From Fragilaria crotonensis (lineage: Eukaryota; Bacillariophyta; Fragilariophyceae; Fragilariales; Fragilariaceae): a stretch of DNA of 64,000 bases. Below, piece by piece: positions 42,677 through 54,885 of this stretch. The translations under genes and the position numbers were made by a program. The number at the start of each line of letters is the position of its first letter. Positions within the stretch are counted from its first letter, which is position 1. The notes under the pieces were generated by a model. That model ran no database searches and was not told the origin of the DNA. It saw only the letters and a program-made list of their open reading frames with translations. Location: contig JAKSYS010000090.1 in NCBI GenBank assembly GCA_022925895.1, forward strand, positions 62,001 through 126,000. The letters run 5' to 3'.

Positions 42677-43945
42677 ATGAGGTTTGCAAATCATTGCTTC
42701 TGCAGTGCCCTGTTGCTGTTTGTTCTGGTGCTTGGAGCAGCCTCGGGGGGAAGAAACTGTCAAGGATTCGACAGAAGAAACCAATGCAACTCCACAGAAA
42801 TCATCTAAACCAAAGTTTGATGCTGATCATACAGATTGGGGAACCTATTATGACCCAAAGGGCGAGTTCTGTGGAAAATATGATTGCTACAAGATTCTTG
42901 GATTCGACTTTGAGGAGTTTGGAAAACAACATCCTGATCGCAAGGAGATTACTCAGAGATACAGAAGCTTGAGTAGAGCATGGCATCCGGATAAGAGCAA
43001 ACACAGAGATGCGAAGGAGCGATTTGTGGTGGGTTCGATACGCCGTTCTCACTTTTGTGTGTGTGAGCAACTCAAGCATTGATCTAACATTTGCCGTTCT
43101 CCTAGAAAATTGCTCGCGCCTACGAAGTCCTAACCAATGAAAGCACTCGAAAGGAATATGACTTTATGCGTTACAACCAGGAGGCGTACTTCAAGAAATA
43201 CGGTTCAGACGTCAAGTGGGCGTATGCGCCTAAAACTGATACTCTCATTGTCATTATCTTCCTTCTTTCGACTGGATCTGCTATTTCCTGGTTCGCCCAG
43301 AAAGCGCAGTGGCAAAATGTGGCGGACAAACTCATCAAGGCAGCAGTGGAGGACTGGGGTGCAAACCAGGGAGGTACACCGGAATCCAAGAGCTTACGTG
43401 ACCGCGCCTTGAAGATTCTTGAGGAGAGGGAGCAGAAGGCCGACGGGGACGTTGCCGTCACTTCTGGGGAAAGTAAGAAAAAGAAGAAAGTCAAGCAGAC
43501 TGCTAGTGAGAAAAGGAAAGAAACAGAGGATGCTCTGAGACCGATCATTACTGAACTTGTGGAGGAAATGGTAGACTTTGGTGCTGGATACCACAAGCCA
43601 ACATGGCGCGATCTGCTGGTTGTCAAGCTTGCGTACTTTCCCATGACATTCGCCACTGCTGTTGCATGGCATGCCAACTACTTGATCCGTCGGTTGCAGA
43701 AGATTCCTCTCAATGACGAAGAACGAGAAGTGTTGACGCGGCGCGCCGTTGGAGAGGTCAACTGGGCAGCATGCAGTGAGGAAGAGCGGAAAGAAATGGT
43801 GACAAAAGACCTGTGGGTAGCGGAAAACATGATCGATTGGGAAGAACAGCAGGAGGTGAAGCTTTGGAGCGGTGTTGACAAGAAACGTTACGCTCGCATG
43901 AAGAAGAAGGGAGCAAGAACGACAAGGATGAATGATCACAGCTAA
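42677..43945 (+). CDS. ER membrane J-domain protein, DNAJC25-like
   Basis: ATG at 42677 opens a signal peptide (MRFANHCFCSALLLFVLVLGAAS). After a G6 run (42745-42750) the coding sequence shifts frame by one base to GEETVKDSTEETNATP..., probably a homopolymer indel. J domain: DCYKILGFDFEEFG...ITQRYRSLSRAWHPDKSKH (HPD present). An 80-nt intron (43026-43105, GT...CTAG) joins ERF to KIARAYEVLTNE. Then a transmembrane helix (TLIVIIFLLSTGSAISWFA), a charged linker and a second hydrophobic region (LLVVKLAYFPMTFATAVAW). Length and order fit DNAJC25, an ER co-chaperone stimulating BiP. Confidence 0.85.
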
Positions 43946-44131
43946 ACTTGTCACGACATTCTTCACTCCAAGTGAAACCCTTAGTCACTTACAAAATGGT
44001 GCCAACGCAGAATTCTGTTGGGTGCCACACTTCAGGCACACATTTGAAGAGACTACTATAGTGTGTAGCAATAGACAAATACAACCTATGCACTATAACT
44101 TTTTAGCATTTTGTGCTGTGTACACTCTTCC

Positions 44132-44854
44132 TTAGCCAATGGTTAAGAAAGACTTTTCATCGAGGGAGGAACTATACAACTTCTCACGATGGCTTTGCAA
44201 GAAAACAATCCAGTCTTGCCAGTGCTCCTTTCGCACATAGGAGAAAGGGGTATGTCCGCGAACATCGCTCATGAGCAAGAGTTCGGGAGCCTGTTCAATA
44301 AGAAATTCCAACATTTCAAAGTTTGGTTCGGGGGACCACGCTGCATCGTGCATGGCAGTGCGACCATAATCATCACGAACAAAAACTGTGCAATTCGCTT
44401 CCAAGACGAGAAACTTAACAACGTCCGTAAAGCCACGCCGACATGCCATGTGCATGAGAGATTCCCCAAACCGATTACAGCATTGAAGATTGCGTCCTTC
44501 CACAACGTACGCACGTAATCTATCAATGTTACGGTCTCGAACTGCCTGTATCACTTCCTGGTGGTAGGAAGCAATCTCATCATCTGTAGGTGTATGAAAG
44601 AGGTTGGACATGGTGGATATTTGAATGCGGGCGTCGCATCCATTAGCACGAAAGGCATCAATGATGAAATCCATCGGACTTGCAGGTTTTGAGCAAAGGA
44701 AGTCCAGACGTTTGCGTTTCTCGTCCATGGTGGCTACGGTAGCTGAACTCTCGGCGTTGCTTACTTCGTTGTACCGCCGTTTTACTTTGCGGTCTGAAGC
44801 AGTGTGAGGTATTCTTTTCTGGTGAGGATTCTGATCTAATAGCTGTAGCGACAT
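44132..44854 (-). CDS. Ankyrin-repeat protein
   Basis: 240 residues, ATG at 44854. Residues about 95-215 carry three ankyrin-like repeats: GESLMHMACRRGFTDVVKFLVLE, GRTAMHDAAWSPEPNFEMLEFLIEQ, and GHTPFSYVRKEHWQDWIVFL. The N-terminus is basic (KRIPHTASDRKVKRRYNE) and may be nuclear. Ankyrin repeats bind partner proteins; no catalytic part is seen. Small ankyrin proteins of this shape are common in diatoms. Convergent with the DNAJC25-like gene. Confidence 0.8.
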   Translation of the reverse strand: MSLQLLDQNPHQKRIPHTASDRKVKRRYNEVSNAESSATVATMDEKRKRLDFLCSKPASPMDFIIDAFRANGCDARIQISTMSNLFHTPTDDEIASYHQEVIQAVRDRNIDRLRAYVVEGRNLQCCNRFGESLMHMACRRGFTDVVKFLVLEANCTVFVRDDYGRTAMHDAAWSPEPNFEMLEFLIEQAPELLLMSDVRGHTPFSYVRKEHWQDWIVFLQSHREKLYSSSLDEKSFLTIG

Positions 44855-46418
44855 CCTTTCGTCAGTTCGCCTGCTTGCACTCGTATTGGCGTGTTCAGTT
44901 TAAGTGAGAACTCTTTTCACCCCACTGCAGGCTGCCGATAAGTGTTGTTTCATGCGAAGCTGTGGACTCCTGTATGCTAGTACCAGAAAATTACGTAGAG
45001 CTTCCATTCAGAGCGAACAGGTGGTTTGTCAACCACGTGGCCCCAAAACCAGAGTCATCTGCATGGTGCGTACTCGGCTTAGTTGATGTTGATGGATCTT
45101 GCCTATGTAAGCCGACCTATCGTGAGCCAAAAGATGTCGCAAAACCGTTACAATGACGTCGAACTGACGAAATTCTGTGCATAATGAGCCTCCGACATCC
45201 GTTCTTGTGGGCGCGCATCAACGATTTACACAAGAGTTTCCCGTAGAACCAGGACTCACTCGGATGCTCTGGAGTAGTACACACGTACTATCAGGTAGTA
45301 CATACAAGGACACTACTCGGAGTACAGTCAGGAAAATGCATACCGGAATCATAGTGTGTGTGGCTCGATGAAAGGTTCGCATTTCGCACACCCATCTGTC
45401 CTTCGATTATTTTTGTGCTGCAATGATCCGTCACTCCGCTCATGAAATTCTTGCAAAATGGAAATTTAGCCACCTTCTCTTCATTTCAAAACTGTTATTT
45501 GCCGGAAACACGCTGCGACTCAGAGTACGAAACTTAATCATATATAAGTATACTCATAGCGCCAGCGTAGCACCAATCCCAAAAGGCACTCAAGATCGCT
45601 CACAATTTTGTCCTTGTATGTCACATGTCACATGTCACATCATACCAACAGAGCGAGCTAAAGTTCCCAGTTCCCAGTGCCTCGACCTTGTACAGTGTAC
45701 AGTGCAAACCTGGGACTTGCACAATTCCAGGTTCCAGTACGGATACTTTGATTTCGCATTACTAGTTCTCGTACCCACTACCCACGGAGGTCCTACTCCA
45801 AGGGGCGAAACGGCGAGACCCTATACAACAGGCGTTGCAAGTTACGTGAGCATCCAACATCTACTCTAGAGATTCGCTGCTGCCAACTAAGCTTAGCATT
45901 ATCTGTGCCTTCAGGCATGATCTCTAATCTGTTTACATCTCGAACTACACAGAATCGGCAAACCAGAACCTTCACACACGGGCGCATCATAGTCCTACCG
46001 TCAGGCTAGTTTCTAATCCAGGTCAGCAACGCTAGATCATGTACTGGCGTCTCCCCAGCACCTCACACCATCTCTCCAATGTGCGTCAGTTTCAAGCCCG
46101 GCCGCGAAAGTAGGTGAGCAACCTCGCACAATGACCAGGCGATCCTCAAACCTACCCAAACCAAGGCTGTTCACTGAACAAGGAAGTCATGAGTACATGA
46201 TACGTCTTACCTGTCTTACCCCATTACCATCATATTGATAATGAGAAAAGCAGAGGATGTCGTATCTTTTGAGCGGATCGCTTCAAATTTGGCAGCAATC
46301 CGTCGCTTATGTACCTTGGCTTTGCTGCATCTCACACGGCTCGAAGTATTGCGATCGAAAGGGGAAATCTCGGCTGAGATACAACATATTGAGGCGCAGG
46401 AGACTCCTTACCGTGTGA
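44855..46418. other. Intergenic, no gene seen
   Basis: About 1.56 kb. Small frames exist (for example 45423-45869, 46235-46432) but none has domain features. Contains GTAC words near 45290 and 45690 and a short triplicated CATGTCA (45620-45640). I looked for tRNA-like arms and saw none. Confidence 0.45.
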
Positions 46419-47073
46419 TCAACTCATCATGAAAATCCGATTGGAAATATCTGACATGATCCATTCGACCCCGCCAGCAAGTCCATCGCCAGTTACTGCG
46501 CTGCACGATTGAATCGACCAGTGACGATTTTGGTAGATTGGATCCGTCTCTAATTCAAGCACTTGTGCAATTTCTTCCGACGACAGGGCGCCGACGATAT
46601 CTTGCTTGTTGGCGAAAATTAGGAGCGAGGCTCCTGCCAACTTCTCTTGACTCAACAGTGACAGCAATTCTGCCTTGCAAAGCTCAACACGAACACGATC
46701 GGCGCTATCGACTACCCAAATAAGTCCATCGGTAGATTCAAAGTAATTCTTCCAGTACGCTCGAATGGATTTTTGTCCGCCGACATCCCATAATGAAAGC
46801 GAAAAGCCCTTGAACTCAAGGGTTTGAATGTTGAATCCAAGTGTGGGCTCAATTTTGTCGATGGGCTCACCGCAGAACTTTTTCAAAATGGTTGTCTTTC
46901 CAGCATTGTCCAGACCTAAGATCAGGAGGCGGACTTCCTTTTCTTTGGCCTTCACCTGTTGTGAAAGCAAGTGAGATGACGGAGCATCGCATTCCAGTAC
47001 GTCGTAATTGGGATAACTGACATAGCTCAAACATTGTTATACTCACCTTTTTCAATATCGTCAAAAGCCCCAT
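46419..47073 (-). CDS. ARL2: ARF-like GTPase ARL2
   Basis: Two exons: a 27-nt first exon (47047-47073) encoding MGLLTILKK, a 91-nt intron (46956-47046, GTGAGT...ACAG), then the rest from [11 protein letters not shown]. GTPase motifs: P-loop GLDNAGKTT, switch [19 protein letters not shown] and [20 protein letters not shown] and [18 protein letters not shown] are diagnostic of ARL2 rather than other ARFs. ARL2 regulates tubulin folding cofactor D, so microtubule assembly, and mitochondrial functions. About 190 residues, normal for the family. Confidence 0.93.
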
Positions 47074-47383
47074 GTCGTTGGGGGGGGGGAGCAAGTCTCG
47101 GTTGCACTCAATGGCAAATCAGTCTCTGCAGCGAACAATGACACCGGTGCGATGATCGAGGACCAGATAATCTCGGGCAGTATGACATACGACAAGTACA
47201 TGTAGGCAGTGGTAACGGAGTATGCATACTGCATACTACTGGTTTTGTACCAGTACGACAGTACGCGTACGACTCACGGCTGTATACCTACAGTAACTAT
47301 CGTACAGGATGCTGCGCCTTCAACTCACTAAAACCAAAACCCTAAACATGAAACTTGAACAGAATTGAGTTTTCACGCTTGGC

Positions 47384-48763
47384 ATGTTGAGTGCAAACAG
47401 AAGACATGTCGCCGTTGTCACATGTTTTGGAACTGAAGGGTATCCCATGTCAATCGTCGGAACGGGCATTCAATCCTTGGGACGCTACCCACTCTCTCTC
47501 GTTCTCTGTCACCTCCAAGAAACGGAAGGCACATCTCTCTTGATAACGTCCAAACGATATGTCCGTTACGTCCTGCCATCATACCGTCTGAAAGGCAAGG
47601 ATTTTTCAACCAGCGTGGTGAAAGCCAAACATCGACATCATTTCATCGAATACCCCGCCCAAGACCCGGAAGTGTTGTTAGATCGACTTAATACGCGGCG
47701 ATTAAGAAAGAGAATTGTCCATAGCCGGACCAAACTATGCTATGCATACGACAAGACGACTCGTGAGTTGGCAAGTACCGAGCCATCCCAACAATGGCCT
47801 GCTCAATTGGAACTTCTCAGATTCCTTAATAACACCGACAAGATCTTTGGGACTACCCTACTTGTGTCTTATCCTCGTTCTGGAAATACGCTACTCCGAA
47901 ATCTCTTGGAACGGCTCTCCGGTATTGTCACTGGATCCGACAACCGTCCGGATCGCAAACTTAGCAAAGATTTGGCAACCATTCACAACTTGGTGGGAGA
48001 AGGTGTAACTCGCCGGGTGCACGTCGTTAAGACACATTATCCCGAACGCCGTGGGTCTCGTTTGGTGGCACAACGAGCGATTCTTCTGGTTCGGAATCCT
48101 TACGATGCCATCGATTCGTACTGGAATTTGAATTTAACTAATACACACACGGAAACAGTGACAGACGAGGTCTACGCAATGCACAATGGTACATTTGAGG
48201 ATTTCTCCAGGAACGAAATGAAAGTTTGGATTAGATTTCAGAAGTTCTGGTTGGATGCTCCGATTCCAGTATTAGTGGTTCGATTTGAAGATTTGATTAC
48301 TGATATGCAGAAGGAAATGTCACGGATAGCCACCTTTGTTCATTTCGATCCGAAATGCGTCCAGCATGCCTGTGACACTCCAACAATCTCGCAAGTCGGA
48401 GCGTACCAGCCTCGATCGACAGGAAGGCGACCCTACGGCAAGTCGCTGGAGAAAGGAAGGTACTCCGAAGATTTGATCAGGACCTTTCATATCATTGCCA
48501 CTCAGGAACCTGGATTGCATGACCAGACCATGTTGCAGTACTTTGGATACGATATGTTGGAACAGTCTTTTCCAAACAACTTCTGGAATCAGACAGTTGC
48601 TCCTATGAATGCGAAACCATTAGCTGGACGCGAAACTTTGATGGAAATCAATACTGGATATGAACTTCGAGCCCTAAACGATGAGTATGGTCGGTCCATG
48701 AAACAGTGGCGCCTCGATCATACAAAAAATGATCACGATCCTTTTCCGATTGTGCAGAGGTAA
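47384..48763 (+). CDS. Sulfotransferase domain protein
   Basis: 459 residues from ATG 47384. Cofactor (PAPS) motifs: the 5'-phosphosulfate loop LVSYPRSGNTLLRNLLE near residue 160 and the 3'-phosphate site RAILLVRNPYDAIDSYWN near 234. VVKTHYPER, VLVVRFEDLITDM and the C-terminal GKSLEKGRYSEDLI line also fit. Transfers sulfate from PAPS to an acceptor, probably a carbohydrate or protein in the Golgi. No signal anchor is clear; the first 150 residues have no recognised domain. It resembles the WSC-domain/sulfotransferase relatives in pattern. Confidence 0.85.
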   Translation: MLSANRRHVAVVTCFGTEGYPMSIVGTGIQSLGRYPLSLVLCHLQETEGTSLLITSKRYVRYVLPSYRLKGKDFSTSVVKAKHRHHFIEYPAQDPEVLLDRLNTRRLRKRIVHSRTKLCYAYDKTTRELASTEPSQQWPAQLELLRFLNNTDKIFGTTLLVSYPRSGNTLLRNLLERLSGIVTGSDNRPDRKLSKDLATIHNLVGEGVTRRVHVVKTHYPERRGSRLVAQRAILLVRNPYDAIDSYWNLNLTNTHTETVTDEVYAMHNGTFEDFSRNEMKVWIRFQKFWLDAPIPVLVVRFEDLITDMQKEMSRIATFVHFDPKCVQHACDTPTISQVGAYQPRSTGRRPYGKSLEKGRYSEDLIRTFHIIATQEPGLHDQTMLQYFGYDMLEQSFPNNFWNQTVAPMNAKPLAGRETLMEINTGYELRALNDEYGRSMKQWRLDHTKNDHDPFPIVQR

Positions 48764-50988
48764 GATGCCGCGGATAAGCTTGGATTCGTTGTGCTTGAGC
48801 GGCATCAATCCTGCCTTGGATGTCAAGTGTCGACGTACCTGGTACTCCGAGTATCATACAATTACTTTTGTTCCTGGCACCTAGAACTGCTACGACAGTA
48901 GTTTATAAAATTGATAGCAGTACTACGGTATTAGTAGGACCAGGCACTTTCTTCAATACAGAATATAGATTCAACCTCGACTATGCTACTAATTTTAACT
49001 AGACAGAGTAGAGAGAGTTGGGACTGAGAGTTCGATATAGATTCTAAATTCTAAATAGATCGGACAAAACGGCATAAAGTTTCGAAGTATCCCCTGCTCA
49101 ACTAATCGACTCTACTCAAAAGTACTTGTACTAGAACATATACTCGGACTTTGTTCATTCATACATGACTACGTGAACATGTATGCACAACTCCGACAAG
49201 TGCTTTTTCCAACATTGGGATGCCAAGTATCATATCCTACTTAAACTTGTACCAGTGCAAGTACGAGGCGTTCACTCGGAGTTGTTCACAAGATTTATGA
49301 CGCGTACACCTGTTTGACCATTAGGTCTCGCCTCACTGTTACTTCAGGCTCTCAGCTCCCATATGGTTGTCATGTCAGCTCAAGCCTTTGGGATACTGCA
49401 GCCCCACTGATTGCTGTGACGGAGAAGCACCCGTTGGTGCTGAACTTCGTTTGGAGCCTTTCGGTACTACGTTTGACAGATGCACTTTATCTAAAGGACT
49501 TTGCTGACTGTTTGAACGTCTCGAAGTGCCGCATCGATGCGGTGGACACGCTTGGAATCATTTGCCAAAGGGCTGAATGCTTGAAATGTCTCACAATGAT
49601 GATTGTGGAGAGCGCTTCGGAAGGGCAGAACCGTGCCCCAACCTTGCTGTATGGATCATCATGCAGGATTCTCATGCCCAATGCCATGCACAACTTGCAG
49701 CGATTGCTGGCCGTGCATGTTTGCATGTTGGTGTGCATGCGTCAATTACGAGACGAATGGAGGACAGCGAACGACGAGAAATTGAGGGCAATCGATATGT
49801 CCGCAGTTTTGTGGATCGATGTAAGTGACTACATTTTGACATTAAGTGGACGAGCGACATTAAAGTGGAGAAGCATGTTTGATGATTGCAAAGTGGAAAA
49901 TCATTTTATCATGCTGAAAATCCAAACAGCGCCTCATTCATTGAATCACATGAAAAAGTGTTGACAATCCCTGAAAACCCTGAGAAAGTGTGAAGGTGTT
50001 GAGGATTAAGGCGCAGAACCGAAAGATAGATAGTCAGACGCAAAGGCTAAAGACAATCCAACGGATGACGATCCAACCTACTGTAGTACTCTGACTACAT
50101 GGCAATCTGTGTGAGAAGACTACGAGTGAGGTGGGTCGTACAGAGACGGCACAATGGCAGTTGTCGCATCTTTTTGAAGAAGGGAGATCCCGCATTGGGG
50201 CATCGCACAAATTCGTGTGATGGCATTGCTGACTGAGGCGCTTGAGAAAGGGATTATGGTGTCAGAAGGATTAACGTTGGTTTGCGATCTAGTAGGATCA
50301 ACAACAAGGCCTGAATGAAACCTGCAAACAAATTACTAAAGGCATTGCAAAGCACTCGGAGGATTCGAGTCCACGTCAATCATAGGATTCTACTTTCTAC
50401 TACCAGGTACTTCATAGTACTGGTACTGTATGCATCGCGTGATGGATGGCTTTGAAGGCAACGGACGTTTTGAGGCACTTTGCAAACGCTTCGTCACGAT
50501 TCTAAAGAGATTTTAGAAGAAAACGTAAAGATGACGTGAAGCAGATGTCACATATTGCCTAAGTAGAAATTGTGAAGACGTCACAGACATGAGTCCTCGA
50601 CCAGTTCGTATTTTCATTACCATTTTTTCGCGTATGTACTCGGGTGTTGCGTCATTACCATCCACCAATCCAAACGTACGCGTGGAAATTCAACAATTGC
50701 CGACGAGGCTTCCCACTTCGGCGTGCTCAGTTATTCCGATCGTCGTCGCCCACAAGTCAGCTGACTTGCTGAGTCTGTCCTACTTGTCGCTCGACATCGC
50801 AGATAGCAGACGGAGTTGACCGTGTGGCGTGATTCAAACTCATCATACATACATCTCTTGCGCTGAGATCGATTGTATCACACAATATAATCATAGTGTT
50901 CGCAACAACACCAACGTCCATCCAGTCAACGATATAGCAATTTCTGTGTGGTTTTTGTCGATTTTCGGAATCTCCTTCCCAAAGAATC
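48764..50988. other. Intergenic, no confident gene
   Basis: About 2.2 kb between the sulfotransferase and the thioredoxin-like gene. A 216-codon frame at 49314-49964 begins with a non-ATG codon and has no recognised domain; it could be an exon of an unrecognised gene but the support is weak. GTAC words near 48830-48960. Confidence 0.4.
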
Positions 50989-51923
50989 ATGTCTCGCTCC
51001 GTTCATACCACCAAAGCCATGGTGTTCCTCATTATTGCTACATTTCTATCAATATCATCATGGTCATGCGCAGCCTTCGTTCCTCCTCATGTATCATATC
51101 AGTCAACCCGATGGAGTGGATCGCACTTATCCATGGCATCCACTATGATGGAATCGACTCGACAATCGTTTGAAGAACGAATGAGAAATGCAGTTCTAGG
51201 AGGCCGGACGAAAGAGGTGACGCCCAGTACCAAAGCGACGACAATGCCAGTCAATCTCAAGATAGCTTCCTCCTTGGACGACTACAAACGGATTGTCGGA
51301 GGCGAACGCGAGCGTATCGTTGTGGTGAGATTCTTTGCTCCCTGGTGCAAGGTAAGAAGCTTTCTTCGTCTTGTGAGACGGTGCACGAAGGGAAGAAGGC
51401 TACATTCGTCTCCTTCCCCCCATCATGGGCAAGTGAAGTGCGCGAAAAAGATTATCGACACATTTGCACTTTCACCATCGTCCATAGATTCATTGTTTAT
51501 CCGGGTTACCCTTTGATGGATGAGATTTGGCGGTCGCTTCGTGACTTGAGTGTTTCGTCTCTATTCTAAAAACTCTCAAAAGCTGCTTTGCTAACCAATG
51601 CACACTCCGACCTACAGGCCTGCAAAGCAATTCGACCATTATTTTACCGCTTAGCACGAGAGCATTCTAATGTTCTGTTCGTGGACGTTCCTGTGACGGA
51701 AGCAAATGCGAATCTGCATCAAGGGTTAGGTATCCCGTCTCTCCCTTTTGGTCACATTTACAGTCCGCGTGGCGGCCTAGTTGAGGAACTAAAGATTACC
51801 AGGCCGCACTTTCCCATTTTTGCACACAAGCTACAATCCTACATCACAGGGTCCTGTGACTTGGTTGACGGAAATGTGTCGTCGCCATATGAACGTAACC
51901 AGCAAAATCTCTCTGAATCATAG
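50989..51923 (+). CDS. Plastid-targeted thioredoxin-like protein
   Basis: ATG at 50989. The N-terminus is MSRSVHTTKAMVFLIIATFLSISS followed by WSCAAFVPPHVS: a signal peptide with a Phe just after the cleavage site, the pattern of the diatom ASAFAP plastid-targeting motif. An intron of 266 nt (51352-51617, GTAAGA...ACAG) joins FFAPWCK to ACKAIRPLFYRLA, producing the active site WCKAC. The cis-Pro is in GIPSLPFGHIY. Ends at 51923. Likely a thiol reductase of the plastid or its periplastid space. Confidence 0.85.
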
Positions 51924-52831
51924 GAGAAAGCTCGGTAGATCAGTTCAATGTAAACTATTATTGATAAAGCTCATTGCCTTACTATTGCCTTTGTCCCTGC
52001 TCTGCATAGCTGCAGGTTAGCTATTGAGGTGTCGCAGAGTGTTCAAACTTGAAGCTAAGAGTTTTCTTAGATTCGTTGGGACTCGGCGTTCTCAAAGGCT
52101 CTCGCGAAGGTGTATGCTGTATGCGTACTGTATACTGTTCGTTAAGGCTCCGTCCAGTACAAATGTGCCGCTGGAAAGCAGGTTTTCTGACGTACTTCGA
52201 ACGGGGCGAAGTGCAAAATCTGGACTGTATCATAGTACTCCGATATCATACCATCATACATCATACTGCTTGTACCCTATGCACGTATCACGTTGCACTT
52301 TTGCATGCATACACAGACTACCATACGGTACTTGTACCTTGTACCTACTACCTGGTACCGGCACCTGTTTCTTTGGATCACATACTGTACTCGGAATACG
52401 TGGCATCATAGTACTTTCGTACCAAAGTACGAGTAGACAGATACTGCTTGTAGATTGTAGCGACAGTCCAGATTCGTGAATGCACGAATGCATCGCGTTG
52501 ATAGAGAAACGAAGAATCTCCGTGTATTCCCGAATTGTTACCTTGTACTACGCGTGCGTGAATAACCAAGTTCAAGTACTAGTACCAGAGCTGTGTTCAG
52601 TACTACAGTAGTGTAGACTCGGACTGACAATCGGCATACGATTCAAAAATTCTTACGTTTGACTTCGGATTTCTGACATACAGCCGACTATCGACTATCG
52701 ACTCCTTTCACAAGAGGGAAAAGGACGCAAATTCTGACAAACGTATAATTTCGAATTGCATCACACTTCTCGATTATCTTTTCCCCCTTCGACTCGATCT
52801 TGTGCCACTTACAATTTCTCAACAAATCACG
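51924..52831. other. Intergenic, GTAC-rich
   Basis: About 900 bp; strong GTAC word density from 52150 to 52600. No gene supported. Confidence 0.45.
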
Positions 52832-53664
52832 ATGTGCACGACGACAGGTGAAGTAGACCAGCCACTGCGAGACCTTGGTCCCTCTGTTCAGGTTTCGAAA
52901 CATCCTGTTTTGAGCCATAAGATCACTGTGCTTCGTTCATCGCAAACAAAACCATCGTCGTTCCGCGCTGTTCTGAAGGAAATCACCTACCATCTAGGCT
53001 ACGAAGCAACGTCGACCCTCAAGACGAAGCCAGTCGCCATTTCCGTCCCAACTGATGATGATCATTCTCACGTGGAATGTACTGGTCAAAAGTTGGCCGA
53101 ACGAGTTGCCCTCGTTCCCATCCTCCGATCGGGATTGGGAATGACCGAATCCATGTTGGAACTCTTGCCCAATGCAGGCGTACACCACATTGGGATGTAC
53201 AAAAAGAAGGGACAAATGCCAGTCCAGTACTACAATCGGCTTCCACGCGATTGTCAAGCCGATGTCGCCTATGTTCTGGACCCTGTCATTGCCAGTGCAA
53301 CGACGGTCATGAGTGTCGTGGGGATCCTGAAGAAGGTACAGTTTTTCTTCAAAAGTAATTGTATTAATGATGCCATGCGAAATCAGATTTCTCACCTTTA
53401 TCATCCTTGATGCAGTGGGGCGTCCCTAGCATTCACATTATCAGCGTCGTTGCTTCGCAATCAGGGCTGGTCGAGTTGATGACACGACACCCGGACATCC
53501 ATGTGACGGTCGGAGTGGTCGATGCCACACTCACCGAAGATGGCGTTGTTTTGCCTGGACTTGGAGATGCTGGTGATCGTCTCTTTGGCACGCCCATGAT
53601 GGACGACGATGATTCCTTGGTCCATCCTAGCAAGAGACGACGTGCAGAAGATGTCGACGAATAG
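52832..53664 (+). CDS. Uracil phosphoribosyltransferase
   Basis: ATG at 52832 (MCTTTGEVDQPLRDLG). An intron of 80 nt (53336-53415, GTACAG...GCAG) joins VGILKK to WGVPSIHI. UPRT signatures: VPILRSGLGM, the PRPP loop position VLDPVIASATTVMSVV, and the uracil-binding GLGDAGDRLFGT. Makes UMP from uracil and PRPP in pyrimidine salvage. The usual PRPP loop reads DP-LATG(G/S)T; here DPVIASATT keeps the DP and Thr but Gly is replaced by Ala. Tail KRRRAEDVDE resembles a nuclear signal. Confidence 0.9.
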
Positions 53665-53794
53665 AGGAAGTATGGCGCGGGTTGCCTACAAGTATCTAGT
53701 ATGTAGTCGTAAGAAGCTATGCAAGTGGAGAGTGAATAACGTTGAAATTCAGAAAATCATTGGAGAAATGAGAAGCAAGTTTTGCTTTACCTTA

Positions 53795-54885
53795 TCATAT
53801 TATTTGATCTTTGGCCGGCGCACTCCTAGGTACGCTCGTGGCTTCATTGGATCCATCTTGCCGTTGTTCCAATCGTTGTTGAGCAAACCGCGACAGTTTT
53901 CGTTCAGTAACGGGGGTCGCCACCGCCGCATTCGCGATTCCATCGTGCACTTTTGTAGACGGTCGCTCGGCCACCACACCCGTGAAGACTTTGTTGGAGA
54001 TGGACTGTCGAGGAGGCTGTGGCGATGGAAGAGTATGGGCTGAAGTTCCGACCCGAGGAATCTCGCGAATGTCAGTTCCTCCAAATTTCACCTGTTTGGC
54101 GCGGGGAGTGTCGTTTGGAATTTTAGGTGATGCTTGGTCGCCCGCAATCTTGGTCGATCGCTTCGAAGGCGGTCGGTTCAAAAAACCCTTTGCCCATCCC
54201 GATCCTTGAATCTTTTTGGAACTCTTTTGGTTCATATCTTTCTCGGCTTCAGCTTCTGCTTCCAATCGTTCCAATTCCTCCAGTCTCAAGGAAAGCTTCT
54301 CAAAGTCATGTTCATTGATTACAACGGGTTTGGTGTTGATGCGGTCATTCTTTATTGTGTTAAATTCATCGGTTGTTGAGTTGTCTCCATCGGAATTCCA
54401 CTCCATAGGCTTACGGAGGAGAGACGGCACGTTGGTCTCGTCACCCTTTTCCAGAAACTCTAGTTCCTTGGCAACGTCGATGGCTTCCGCACGAATTTCA
54501 TTACCGTTGTCGTCGTACTCTTCTCTAATCTCAAAAAATCCAATTGGGGACTCGTCGACCGGATGTGTCGCCACAGCCTCGGTCGCCGACGGCTTTTTCT
54601 TTATTTTGATCTGTTTCACTTCTCCAACCTCCTTCGTCAAAGACTGCATCCTTGTCTCGAACAAGTCCAAAGCTTCCAATCGACTCATGTCTACCAAGTG
54701 TCCTTGGAAAGTTTAACTGTGACACCCTCCTGATCACCGAGTTTCTCCACGATGGCGGGTTTTAAGGTTCCTGCGAAGAATGCCTTACTTGTGAACGGAA
54801 TCATGACATTGCGTCCTGTCAAGGGATCTTGAAGGAGCTTATGCACCCCGTCAAGGTCCGATAACGACGCGCGGGCGAACGACAT
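53795..54885 (-). CDS. URI/RMP-like unconventional prefoldin
   Basis: ATG at 54885 (MSFARASLSDLDGV). Prefoldin-type segment MIPFTSKAFFAGTLKPA with VTVKLSKD, then MSRLEALDLFETRMQSLTKEV in a different frame: one base is missing or extra near 54694-54698. The long frame ends at 53795 (300 codons). Features of URI: DNGNEI in a segment FFEIREEYDDNGNEI; acidic/coiled middle (LSLRLEELERLEAEAEAEK); C-terminal FTGVVAERP, which resembles the URI box. URI is a scaffold of the R2TP/prefoldin-like complex involved in RNA polymerase assembly. Homology is by pattern, so moderate confidence. Confidence 0.7.

Noticed and set aside
49314-49964. 216-codon plus-strand frame as a gene
   Set aside because: Non-ATG start, no recognised domain, opposite-strand frames of similar openness.
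50280-50375. Possible tRNA, from a GATTCGAGTCC T-loop-like word
   Set aside because: No acceptor, D or anticodon stems can be drawn around it.
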